From Morinoia aosen (lineage: Eukaryota > Arthropoda > Malacostraca > Amphipoda > Talitridae): 64,000 nt of DNA. The stretch is from assembly GCA_030386875.1 (NCBI GenBank), contig CM059562.1:61688201-61752200 (forward strand). The letters are read 5' to 3'. The notes under the pieces are model-generated. The model was not told the origin of the DNA and ran no database searches. It worked only from the letters and a program-made list of their open reading frames with translations. Position 1 is the first letter of the stretch. Each line of letters starts with the position of its first letter. Made by a program: the position numbers and the translations under genes. This document shows, one piece after another, positions 23,500-34,720 of this stretch.

Positions 23500-26400
23500 C
23501 ATTTATTTATTTACAAATTTTATCAGTGTTCTCTAAAACTTAATCTTCGACTTAAGTAATGACTACCAGGAGTCAACTCTAAAAAAACATCATCTCTAGC
23601 TCTCTGAAAGTGACTTTTAATTCCAGGGGAATGTTTTTCTGACTTATTATTAAACGATTCAACACACTGCAATATTCGTTTCAGAAGATCCGCATAATAT
23701 ACCGAGTGAGTTGCATTTTCCTGTACTTCCCACTTAAGCCAAGGCGTCATTAGTCAGAAACTATCATCTAAAAATGTTTCTTTTTAAATTTCTCCAAAAC
23801 ATTTGGTCATATGGACTATCAGAAAAACAAAAAACCCTAAGAAGTGCGCACAGAAATATCTAGTGTTCTCTCACAGAGATTACGAAATTTATGTACCATC
23901 CAAAATCGAAAATCCATACAATTTACACCGTTGTATAGTTGTAAAGTTGACAGCGTAAGCATTTCTAACTCAGCGTAACAGCGCTGCGTGCTGTAAAAGT
24001 TGCAGTAAATCGAGACCGACTATGATTAACTTACGTTTCCAGCTTCACCTCAACGGAGACGTTCTAACGCTGGCCCTTGGCGGTTGCACACGCAGGAGCG
24101 GATCCACGCAAGTGCCCGTCGTGACGCTGGTAGAGAGCTGGACTTTGCGGTACACCAGCCCGAGTAGACAGGCATTCCATCCCGGGAGAATCGTTTCGTC
24201 GTGTGAAGTGTCATTATGGCAATCAATATTTCAAAATTTGGGGTAAAGTGACCTGAAAGCTGCTCTGTACGTGTCGTAACAATGCAAATTGAACCCCTGA
24301 TGTGATACACCCATTGCATCTTTGGGAATTAGCGCTTCCAGAGGAAAGATGTGGGATTCCGAACTGAAGATTAGGTAGGTCTTTTTTGTTGGAATAGAAT
24401 AGATATTTTGTCGGACTATCACAAGTCTAAATATATACCTTCTCGCGCATAAAATTGGAGTTGAAGGCTTTCCAAAGTGAGCTCTTCAACCAGAACAGTG
24501 AACTCCCATTAGCATGAACAATTTACTAAAAAGAGACCCTCAAGTCGCGTGGCAACAAGCCCAAAGCCTGAAACTAAGCGAGTATCATTTTGCCTCCTCT
24601 GTCCTCATTCCCTTTGCGAGAATTCTTCAAAGCAAGGAGGCCTCATCAATATTCATACATGCGCCCGAGCTTTGCCCTCGTCTGAAGTAGACTGCGGCTT
24701 TGCGGATTCAAAGGACTCTTGTCAGACTGAACTTGCGACGACTGCTGCAGTCAAATGCCTAGCTTCATGGGCATTTCAAGTCCTGAAATTAAAAGCCTTT
24801 ACCCATAGAAATATTTTACCAAGCTCAAGGAAGGAATGTTTTCAAGCCCTTTAACACAGCTTTTCGGACATGTACAATAGAAAATAATACTTTGCAATTT
24901 TCACGCTAGTATTACAATCTTGCTAGATAGGATCTGTGGAAAGGTCAACTTTTCGAACGGAGATTACTAGCTTACTTACATCTCAACACAATTTTGCACG
25001 CTCTCATGTCAGTCTTTTATCATTCATTCAGATGCATCTTCAACGAATGTACAACAAATGAATAACTCTCCAGTCGAACGCAATAATTTTTATATGTGAA
25101 GCATCGAGCAGTCTTTGTAGCAGATTGTGTCAAGTATAAACTGAAAAACAGTAACTCCGGAATATTAACTTGGGGAAAAATTCATGGCGCCTTTACTGTT
25201 TACTCAATGAAAATCAAAATCAAAATGCCATGCCCTGAAATACATGCGTGTAAAATTTATGCTCTTTTTAACTTCACACAAACATTCGAAAACTTGGTTG
25301 CACAGTTTACCGACTTTGAAAAAAATGCGTTTTTCTAACGAGCCGAAGTTAAAACTACCGACCTGTAACTGTATACATCTCTCGATTCCTGGCCTCTCTG
25401 CTTATCTCCACACAACGCTTACTGTACTCGCTTCAGCAATGACTTCAAACTATTTCTTGGTCTTAAAGTATTATTTAATTATGTAGTCAAAGCTAACCTA
25501 TTATTTTTTAGAGTGTGCTTCAATGCTATTTCACCATGTGAGGTACCAGAAGTAGTGTGGGGAGCTCATGGAAACTGTTCTATTGTAATGGATTGCTGTT
25601 AAAAGAGCATTGATTGAAAACAGTTGTTTGCTTTGCTCTCAGCGTGTGTGGAAAGTTAAGAAAAGGAACTATGTGATCTAAAAATATCTGATTTGAGATG
25701 ATTAGTTGATTGAAAGCTATTCAAAATGGATCACGCGGAACGAGAGCGCGCCAGAAGCCTGCAGGACACACTGAACTGACGAGACTGCGTATCTCCTTCA
25801 ACATCTGCGACACATCAGCTTTAAGCGTTCACTAAGGGGCATAAACTGATGTTAAAGTCCAGTTAAAATGATCGAAATTATGACAATAAAGTCCCCAGGA
25901 CCTCACTGTTATTTCTCTCATATTTATGACTGTCTCATAACATACAAGGATTCCAGAATTTTCAAATAATATATTCAAATCGACATGAATAGATTCACTG
26001 AAATTTGCCGAAAGATTCAAGAATGCAAAAGAACCTATTGTTCGCTCTCGGACCGATATTCTAAATGTGCGATCACTGCATTTTATATCTCGAGACATAA
26101 AAATTCACTAAAAACATATGAGTTACTCTAAATTTTGTATTCATTGTTCTCTAATTAGATGCGGAGTGCAAAGAAAACAGTAAATTCTTCGCAAGATAGT
26201 AAACACCAATTGAGTTTAATGGTGAAACGTAGCACAGCTTTAAAAATTTCCTCAAATATGTTTTACAGACATGGTAATTAAGTTTAAATCTGTTACCATT
26301 TCAGGAAAGTCGTCAGCAAGCGAGTAGAGTACAATAGCAAAGAGAAGGAGCTCGGTTTAGGGGTAGGCACGTACCTTAAGGGTTAAATAAAGCCTCTAGC

Positions 26401-26860
26401 GTCGTGTCTACTATTTTATACAGCGCGCCTGACTGCCTGGCTGCCTGCCTCTGCACGCCGAAGCAGTGATGAGAAATGGTGGCATGAACGAACACCCGAA
26501 TAAAAACTGCAAAGCATCGGTCGCATTTGAGACTTGTTGCAACGTTATAGTTCCCCTAAGCCACCGCGAGGTGGACACCGTTCTTCTTCAAAGAGCTAAT
26601 AGAATAGCATCTTTATGTAGAGGAACAATTGGTAAAATCTTAACATACATAAGGTTTAATAACCGCGTCGCTATCATACCTTTTTTCTGACGTTTTAACT
26701 AAGACGAGATAAATATAAAATATTTGAAACTTCATTTTTGGCTACCAGCGCTCTTTTCGAGGTTTGAATTTATTCTCCTGGAACTCATTACTATGCAAAT
26801 TGATAAGACATCTCTGGAGACCGTTTTGAGTTACAGGGTCCGTAAAAATTCAAATCCATG
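23500..26860. other. Unassigned stretch
   Basis: No gene is recognised. Two patches, about 24,030-24,200 and 24,540-24,760, are more GC-rich than their surroundings and hold short frames on both strands. A ctgcctggctgcctgcctctgc run occurs at about 26431-26452. Confidence 0.35.
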
Positions 26861-26861
26861 G

Positions 26862-26959
26862 CAGGGTTGCCGGGTTGTTTTTTCGTGGTTTAAAATTTCT
26901 TGTGCGCTTTTTTCTGGCAAAATTCGACCATAAAGACCAGCAAACATCTGGCTGCCCTG
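26862..26959. mobile_element. Possible short MITE with hAT-like ends
   Basis: The left end reads cagggttgcc and the right end, on the opposite strand, reads cagggcagcc, matching at 8 of 10 positions and resembling the CAGGG-type termini common in hAT elements. The span is only 98 bp. No 8-bp target duplication is seen (atccatgg on the left, gaggggtg on the right), so this may be a truncated or chance match. Confidence 0.25.
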
Positions 26960-28900
26960 GAGGGGTGAAGGTTGCTGCGTGCTTTGTATGATTAAGTTTC
27001 ATTTAGACAACCTAACCTTAATATTTTGGCTAATAAAGCCCAGAAATCGCGGCCAAAACTTCGCTACAAGTGAAATTAATTCTAAGCACTCAGTGGTAAT
27101 CAGAATTGAACACTGGCTATCATTTTTCAACGTCTTGGAAAAATTCATCGTCAATTAGGGTTCTTCTTACAAAATCGCCCTCGGTTACATGTGCCAGTTA
27201 GATCCAACATTTTTTCGCTCTAAATATTATAAAGTTTCATCGGAACACTTGTTGAAATAAATCTGAATGAATTTTGCGAGTTTTTCTACACAAGACTTAG
27301 GAACACATTAATAACGAGATCATCATTTAAAATAATCTTATCAACATTTCCCGGCATATTTTCACCTCTGCTCACGCGTTACATTTTCCAACGCGGCTGA
27401 AACTATTTCCACAAATACACTTACCACCGAATGAATTCAAATGAGCCTAATTAGAAGAATACTATGGGATGTACGTTCATTGACTTCCACAATTAAAATG
27501 TTAGTTCGTGATTAGTTCATGAGAAATTAGGTTTAATAATTTTCAAGTAAAACATCTATCTTCGGCTTATTATGAGCGTTGGATTTATAGTTCCAGCTTA
27601 ATTAATTTTTTGGAGCATTTTTATGATTTTAGCACAAGCTTTTATTCAAGCATTCAATTTATTCTGAATATTTTTTTTGTTATTCAAGCCCATTCGTGAG
27701 CATGACGTTAATTCTTTCAAGCAGTAACGGCATCTTCTCATAAAAAAATTAAAAAGTGCACCTGGTGATCGAGGAGTACTTTTCCTGCACAAAAACACTC
27801 ACACTTTGAAACATTCTCAAGAATTACTAAACAAAATAAACCTTGTAATTAATATTTTCGTCTAGTTAAAAATTTCTGCGCTTCGCAAAAGAAGAAAATT
27901 GAAGCCACTTTGGATGTGAAGATGAGCACATCGCCATTATCCATGTTTAGCCATCACTTGCTGCGATAAGGATAGCAGCCAACTCTCGCAACAAGATCCA
28001 TTAGAGAAGACTTATGAGCGTCAGATTTTCCCATAAAGTTGAACGCTCGATTTTCTAGCACCTACTCGGAGACTCTGTAGCCCAATTATGTCTCACAGCT
28101 TTCTCATTACCATATTTATCTAATTTATTCCACTAGTCCGAACTCCTATAATGAGCACAGAGGGATGCAATTTTGTTGATGTAAGCACGTAAGCCGATCG
28201 ATCGTCTATCATTTTAAATCGCATTTCAGATCTCATTATACATCGGTGCTCATCGCGGGCATTGAGCGAATAATATTGTGGACTTATTACGCTGCTATAA
28301 TTGCCAGAAACCCACAGTCAAATGATGCAAACTCTCCGGGACGTTATGTAATTTAGAGGTTACAACACAAAGAAGTGTAGTGTCAGGCCACCACTGCTGG
28401 AAAGCCTCATGTGGAGAACACATACAGCAAAAATTTGAAGTAAGCTCAAATTATCAATTCTTGTGATATCGTGGTAATTTTACTGGCATTTCCCTATCTT
28501 TGGTTGATTAATCATCAACATCACTGTTGTCTTGTTATGTTAATTCGTTCTCACTTTCATCAATTGGGCCGTCGCACCCAATGTACCACAAATCAAATTT
28601 ATCCTAAATTTAATTCTAATTTCTTCGACTTTAAAATCATTAACAGTGCCAAGAACATGCTGTTATAGTAAAGCTTTTGGATTTCTTTTACATAAAGTTT
28701 AATCACACATCGAGAAGCGACTTTTCCAAAGTTGTACCCTTATTTTTTGAAAGTGTAAGTAATCTTGCAATGAAAGTATTCTTCAGCTTAAAATTGTTTT
28801 ATTTCAGATACAAAATGCCCTGAAATTTCTGTCCTCATCAGTTTACAAAAATAACGATATCATATTGAATAAAATATCTAAATCTGTACCGTCCAAGTGG
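26960..28900. other. Unassigned stretch
   Basis: No gene is recognised. The part at about 27,930-28,330 differs in texture: it is less homopolymer-rich and has several ATTA/TAAT core sites between GC-rich words. It is listed as a possible regulatory block in the findings only. Confidence 0.35.
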
Positions 28901-28904
28901 GTTC

Positions 28905-29240
28905 CCAAATGCACCTCTGTAAACGGGTGTAATTTATTTTATTTCAAATAAAAAAGAATAACCATCGTCGTGATGAACATATTCATTAGCAAACGTTTCG
29001 CAATTAATGGATTCCATCACCAGTGCTGGAAAAACAGATGGGAATATGCACTGAGCAATTGTAAGATAATGAAGTCAAGCATGCAAAATGCAAGAAAGTC
29101 ATATCTAAAAAATCTAAACTAACTTTACAAACAGATACACAATACCGTTCAAATTTCTTATCCTACTCATACTGAACAAACAGACTCACACGCACACCTA
29201 CTCCGACATCAAACGCACTCTCAGACCAGCAAAGGAACAG
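28905..29240 (-). mobile_element. Dispersed repeat, copy A (Penelope-like 3' region suspected)
   Basis: On the minus strand the segment contains ctgtttttccagcactggtg, then atggaatccattaat, gcgaaacgtttgc, and an AATAAA-rich end (gaaataaaataaattaca). The string CACTG(A/G)TGATGGAAT...CGAAACG recalls sequences found near the 3' ends of Penelope-like elements, but no reverse transcriptase or GIY-YIG coding part is visible. It resembles copy B at 29,935-30,454, including a shared upstream stretch rich in tgtttgttca. The family name is inference; the relation between the copies is visible. Confidence 0.4.
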
Positions 29241-29934
29241 TTAATAATGTGGTTGCGCTTGAAGCACTATTTAAATGAGATTTGATAGTAAATAAAAAAA
29301 GATTTTATAGGCTGAAATGCTGTTCATTATTGGTTTCAAAATGTATAAAAAAAATTGAAAATGTTGAAGGGATGATTGGAACTATCACCGTGGTCTCCAA
29401 TAGCAGATTGCGAGGAACATACAAATGAGCGACCTGTTGTATGTTAAAATTCTGATTTCTGGGTTGCGGAAAATAGTTTCACTCATATTTTGTGTTCAAT
29501 AGTATCATTCACAAACGATTAAATGCATTAACTATGGGTTTTGTCGTTTTCTAATAAAGATTTTTAACTTATTTTAGAGCAAATTTATCGAATTCTTTTC
29601 TTCCAGAAATCACACCAATCTTTTATCCTCAATTTTGAGGTGAATCCTTTTTATTAATTCAATCAGAAAATTAAGCAAGTCGTTTTTTCCATTGTGTTTG
29701 TACTATTCATCCTAGCATTATTTACATAATCCAGAGTGAAAAAGGCATAAACTAGTTTTTTAGATTTCCTTGTGAGTGAGAAAGTGAAACTTTAAGTTCA
29801 TTTCTTTAGTTTGCAGGAGACCTATACTATCCCGGGCTTTTGTAGGAACTATTTCAACTTATCTACGATGGTTACATCAAATCGTGTATCAAAACACTAC
29901 TATATAAAGAAGATTACGTTAAAGTAAGCTTAAG

Positions 29935-30454
29935 ATACTCCACAAAGAATTAGACTGCATTGAAAATATCTTCGTACGCAATAATTTCTTGAAATTTGGG
30001 TGATCAAACTATAAAAAAAAATTTTAATACGTAAAATGAAAAGAAGAATCAATATAAAATAGGGACATTCTTTTAATTGCATCCGAATTCCATCATCAGT
30101 GCTGTAAAGCAAAAAGCAAAAACGAAAATGAACAAATTGCAAGAACTATTACAAACTAATGACAAAATACATGCATCGAAAAATAGCTACACCTAACTAT
30201 AAAAAACTTAATTTTCTTTAACATTCGAAGCCATACATACACATGCACCCGAATGCAAACTATTGAACAAACATACAATAACATCTACACAAAGAAACAT
30301 ATAACTATAAACGTACACATCCGAACACACTTCAATTTACACCGTTGGGGCATGGTTTAATTTCATTGCACTTTGATCATGCTTTAAACAAGGTCTATGG
30401 GCAAAACTGAACAAGGATTCAAAATTTTAAAAGTTCTAATTTATCCTCGCTTTG
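29935..30454 (-). mobile_element. Dispersed repeat, copy B (same family as copy A)
   Basis: Reading on the minus strand, this copy has agcactgatgatggaattcgg near 30075-30105 where copy A has the agcactggtgatggaat form. Upstream of it are tgtatgtttgttcaatag and tgtgtatgtatgg stretches that resemble copy A. Its upstream end runs into the left arm of the palindrome centred at 30454.5. No coding sequence is recognised. Confidence 0.4.
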
Positions 30455-30607
30455 CAAAGCTACAGATGAATTTGATCTCAGACTTTTGGAATCTTTGTTA
30501 ATTTTTACCCATAGACCTTGTTTAAATCATGATCAAAGTGCAATGAAATTAAACATTGCCCCAACGGTGTAAATTGAAGGGCGTTCTGACGTGTATGTGT
30601 ATAGTTA
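30302..30607. repeat. 306-bp palindrome (foldback) with almost no loop
   Basis: The two arms, 30302-30454 and 30455-30607, are inverted copies symmetric about 30454.5, where gctttgcaaagc forms the centre. The part at 30330-30412 pairs with 30497-30579 at about 93% by eye, including caatttacaccgttgggg, ttgcactttgatcatg and aacaaggtctatggg. The outermost 28 bp and the central 40 bp are weaker but still pair in register. To the right, ctgtttttccatcattgatc followed by atggaattcattaat near 30640-30675 resembles the copy A/B repeat in opposite orientation, so the palindrome is probably the junction of two head-to-head copies. Confidence 0.9.
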
Positions 30608-30609
30608 CC

Positions 30610-31730
30610 GTATAACGTCACTGTATATATTATCTTCTGTTTTTCCATCATTGATCATGGAATTCATTAATTTCAGGTGGTTTGCTAGTAAATATTTTTA
30701 CCAGGGCGTCGGTTCTTCGTTTTATCTTGAAAGTGAGATCCATGAAAATTCTTTATTTAATCCTACACATCATTATTTTACATCAAATTTTTACCCTAAC
30801 GATTTCTTTTGTAGTTCACTACTAAGTGGCAGCCAATTCCTCACTTTGGTGATATAACAACCTGCTACCTGTGTCAGCCTACGTTGTTGTAAAAGCTCTT
30901 GCGGCAATTTACGCCAACGGTAATTTGGGTGACAAAATTCAAACCGTATAGCGTCAAGTGTTTGTTCTTACCATAGTCAGGTCCTGTATTATCACGTAAT
31001 GCTACTACTTGCTCACAAAACGCTACTGTAAATATTTTTAGCGCTCGTGTTCAACTGAGCATCCGTCTTCCTTGCCTTCAGCGCCTTTAAAAAAACTTTG
31101 CACTTTCTTGGGTTCGGTCGGGCTTTCGTGTGACGCCGAGACGATCCTGAACGTCAGCAGTTTTGAGGAAGCATTTTTCGAGGAAAAGAGTTGAAGTGAG
31201 ACGTATGGGAGCGCCCGCCTCGCGCATGCAACGCGGCTCTTCCTTGTGGTCGCGTGCTCACATCTTCCTATTTATGCTACCGTCACGCGGACCTCCGTGT
31301 CAAATGCGGGGTGGTGAAAGTCTCCATTGTGACGGTAGTGTTCAGCAAGTTTCGACGCTTTAGCTTCGTCTATCGACATGTTATATGTTCCTGGCGGTCA
31401 AATTTTTCATCTCAGTGCACATTCAGTTATATATGGCAAGATAGCGTTTAGAAATACATGCATTAAACTCATATTTCGCTTAGTCTCGTTTTACCAGTAT
31501 TACGAGAATACTTTTTGATGAATCAGTGTGAGTTATGTAGTCATCAGTAGTTCGTATAATTGGGTTGTTATACATCTTTTCTTTGTATTTCCCTTTGCAG
31601 GAATTACTTTACAAAGTAGTCACCCACAACCCATCTTAAGGAGACCATCCGGCTTTTTGAACTTTTTTCGTCCGATTCGTTTGAAAGTTGGCCAGTATAT
31701 GTATTTTGTAAAAGTAAACCTTTTTTACTC
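30610..31730. other. Plus-strand partial repeat copy, then unassigned sequence
   Basis: About 30,610-30,700 continues the plus-strand inverted repeat copy. The rest has no recognised gene. The interval 31,090-31,330 is GC-richer with several CpG words, and ctttgtatttccctttgcag at 31583-31602 looks like a splice acceptor, but the frame after it matches nothing known. Confidence 0.35.
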
Positions 31731-31737
31731 CTGTCAT

Positions 31738-32110
31738 TTTTTCGATTTAGGCCTTAGTTTTTTTTGACGAAAAATGTGTTTTTGGTATATTTTTATTGAT
31801 ATTTCAGATTGGAACTCCTCCTTCAGTTTTGATGCTAGAACAAAAACAAAGACAGTTTTAGAACCCTTGGAACATTTCTAACAAACTCAAATTCGGCTTT
31901 TTTTGAAATTCAAATTTTTTCTATTTTTTCAAAAATTTTTGATATTTCAAAAATCAGCAACATTTTTTTGGGTTTAGAGCTATATATTTTTTCAAAGAAT
32001 TCGAATTTGAAAAAAAGGCGAATTTGAGTTTGTTAGAAATGTTTCAAGGATTCTAAAACTGTCTTTGGATTGGTTCTAGCATCAAAACTCGAGAACTAGT
32101 CCCAGGATGA
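31738..32110. repeat. Repeat unit with foldback structure
   Basis: The stretch from ggaactcctccttcagtttt at 31811 to about 31910 is repeated in inverted form at about 32010-32103 (shared strings: ttttgatgctagaac, aaagacagttttagaa, acatttctaacaaactcaaa). Together they give a hairpin of about 290 bp with an AT-rich centre. The leader at 31738-31810 (ttaggccttag, then ttgatatttcag) recurs at about 32402-32480 ahead of a direct copy. No coding capacity is seen. Confidence 0.85.
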
Positions 32111-32401
32111 ATGTTGAAAGTTAGAATTGTTGGGTATAGCAAAAAATAAAATTTTTTGTTGAAGTGTAATATAATGAACATTTGATGTAATTGAATGCAG
32201 TTTTAATTTTTATTTCGATACTTTCCATACATAACTTCGTATGAAAAGTGTGAATTGTGATTTCAAAAACAAAAAAAAAAGAAAAATTATCATTTTTTTT
32301 TCAACAAAATGAATTTTTTTATTTTCAGTCTGATTCTTATAAAATTTGACTATGATATGTAACCTTTGAAAATAAACACAATTGATTCTATTCATTTTTT
32401 T

Positions 32402-32820
32402 GATTCAGGCCTTAGATTTTGCAAAAATTTGACATATTGGTTTTCAGATATTGATATTTCACTAATATTGATATTTCATAATGGAACTCCTCCTTCAGTT
32501 TTGATGCTAGAGCAAAAGCAAAGACTGTTTTAGAATCCTTGGAACATTTCTAACAAATTCAAATTGAGCTTTTTTTCCATTTCCTATTTGTTCTCTTTTT
32601 ATGTGGGGTCAAAATCGGGAAAAAATGGAATATTTTGGGTGCTTTTCATTCATATTGATATTTCAAAATGGAACTCCTCCTTCAGTTTTGATGCTAGAAA
32701 AAAAGCAAAGACTGTTTTAGAATCCTTGGAACATTTCTAACAAACTCAAATTGAGCTTTTTTTCCATTTCCTATTTGTTCTCTTTTTATGTGGGGTCAAA
32801 ATCGGAAAAATTGAAAAAAT
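32402..32820 (+). repeat. Two direct tandem copies, 187-bp period, same family
   Basis: The ggaactcctccttcagtttt word starts at 32483 and again at 32670, 187 bp apart. The copies agree closely through attgagctttttttccattt and ttctctttttatgtggggtc. They are direct copies of the unit at 31811 and extend it at the 3' side. With the inverted copy at 32010-32103, the cluster holds at least four units. Confidence 0.9.
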
Positions 32821-32832
32821 TTGGTCGCCTTA

Positions 32833-32853
32833 CCCCCCCCCGGGGGGGGGGGG
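32833..32853. repeat. C9G12 homopolymer junction
   Basis: Nine C followed at once by twelve G, directly after the 187-bp repeats. Such a tract can pair with itself or form a G-quadruplex, and it is also a frequent site of sequencing or assembly error. Confidence 0.9.
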
Positions 32854-33153
32854 AAATTATTGCCCGTAGCGCCATAAAATTTTAGGAACGAATAGTCTAC
32901 CACCTAAGGGTCCTTTTACAACAAAAGCATGCAAAAGGACCATGGAATCGACAGCATCTGTCAAGGGCCTGGGACAGTCTCCTTAAGCTCGAGGAAATTT
33001 TCGAAGGAGCTTTTTATTAAGAAATTTGCAAAAGCGTTTGTATTTTTTCGATTCTCAAAATACTAGGGAGTGTCTTTCAAATGTGTAGCCGACACTTTTG
33101 TCGGTAGTTTACACGCAAAACTTGGATCGTAGAAAGTTTGTGGCTCTAAACTC

Positions 33154-33178
33154 GTTTTATTTTCTTCCTCAGGTAAGT
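33154..33178 (+). promoter_or_regulatory. Candidate recursive splice site (zero-length exon)
   Basis: A pyrimidine-rich run, gttttattttcttcctcag, ends as a 3' splice site at 33172 and is followed without a gap by gtaagt (33173-33178), a perfect 5' splice site. CAG/GTAAGT fused in this way is the known form of ratcheting points that remove very long introns in steps in insects. A possible branch region, ctctaaac, lies about 20-28 bp upstream. A second donor-like gtaaat follows at about 33211, which would bound a short recursive exon. Its use in vivo is inference. Confidence 0.5.
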
Positions 33179-34590
33179 GCTCTTGGGGAGCTCTGGAGAA
33201 CAACGTCCTGGTAAATGTGCGACTCTTTACCGTCACTTCTGAGCTTCGTCAAGGTATGCAAATGGTGTCGAACCACCTTTCGCTGTTCGCGTATTCTCTC
33301 TCTTTTGGTCACGAAAAGTGTGTTTTTAAGGTCCAATTCTTATTTAGCATCAATATGTTCGTCACTGTACCACATGAAAATCTTCCTTATACAATTTATG
33401 GACGTTCAAAATAATGTTCGCATTTAAATAAATTTTCCAGCGAAAAATGATTACGAAATGGTACAGAAAACTTGTGCACATGATTTAAGGTGTCCATTTT
33501 TCACTAGTCATTTTTCTAAACTTTTCTAGAAGGTTCTATTCGTTGGCTCTGAAAAAATTAATTGTAATGAGTTTTGGCAGTAACGTTCCATAAGGGATTT
33601 ACGCATGCTCACTAATGCCGCGTAATCTTATGCCACCTTCAAAGTAGTCGATCCATTTTCGCTTTAGCTGAAAGTCATTACACACCTGGCTGCACGCGCC
33701 CTAAAGGAGCTCTCGTGGTGCCTGTCTACTGAGTGCTAATGCTAAAAGATGTCGACTTTTTGCTTCAAATGCTATGAGAGAGAAAGAAAAAATACCTCTT
33801 TTTGGACCTGGAACGATGTCGCTCGGTTCTCTTTTCTAAATTAGAGGTGAAATATTTATTTTCTTCAATGTGGTCGTAGGCTTAGAATCGTGATCAACAA
33901 CAAGTATACTAAATTCTGAATTGCAAACAGTACTTTGGAATAAATCTGCGTTTAAACTTGTTTACCTCAAACACTGTTTGACCTACCGCGGTCTGAAAGC
34001 TCAGAAAACTTTTGCTCAAAATTTGCAATTCGAGTCTGGGCTTCCGACAAACGAAACTCAAAAGACCTCATCGTCCTTAAACTGTGCACGAAAACAATCT
34101 TGACTGGAATTAAGATATTGTGGCGAGAAGTTATGCAATAAAGGAGACCTGATGCTTGAAGTTTCATCCAGCGCTCGCCAAGATATCAATTTTGGGTTAT
34201 GCTTAAGCTTTTTTCAAGAATAATCGAGAAGTTTCATACGGCTTGCGTCTTTTGATATATTCGGTAATTATTTCCTAAAGGTATTACTTGGGCTTAAGAC
34301 CTCACGTTTAATTTTAATACTCTTACTCATTGAGCACCTACATATGTATATGACTTTGAGCTGATCCCGTACTGCGTTCAACAAACGACTTAAATAGAAA
34401 CCTCGGCTGGTACACGGGTAAAGTAATGGTCCATCATTATTTCTCTGATGGGTGGAATGTAGGTGAAATGATTCAGTGCCTGAAAAATAGCTCATTTTAC
34501 TCGAGCGTTTTTGATGCAATACATAGCGTGATGTGAGGCGCGAGCAAATCCTGAAAATAGTCTCCCCTCACAAACTTAATGATGACCGTG

Positions 34591-34720
34591 TTAAGGATTA
34601 TCTTACATTGAGGATTATCGCACACAGTCGGGGCAAAATCTAAATAAATCTATAATGTTGAGGATTACCATATTTTGAGGATTATCATACATCGTTGTTG
34701 AGGATTATCGTGCAAAGTCG
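34591..34720 (+). repeat. Cluster of five ttgaggattatc-type words
   Basis: The words ttaaggattatc, ttgaggattatc, ttgaggattacc, ttgaggattatc and ttgaggattatc occur within 130 bp. Two of them are followed by related tails (cgcacacagtcgg and cgtgcaaagtcgg), so this is a decayed tandem repeat or a cluster of binding sites. Confidence 0.7.
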
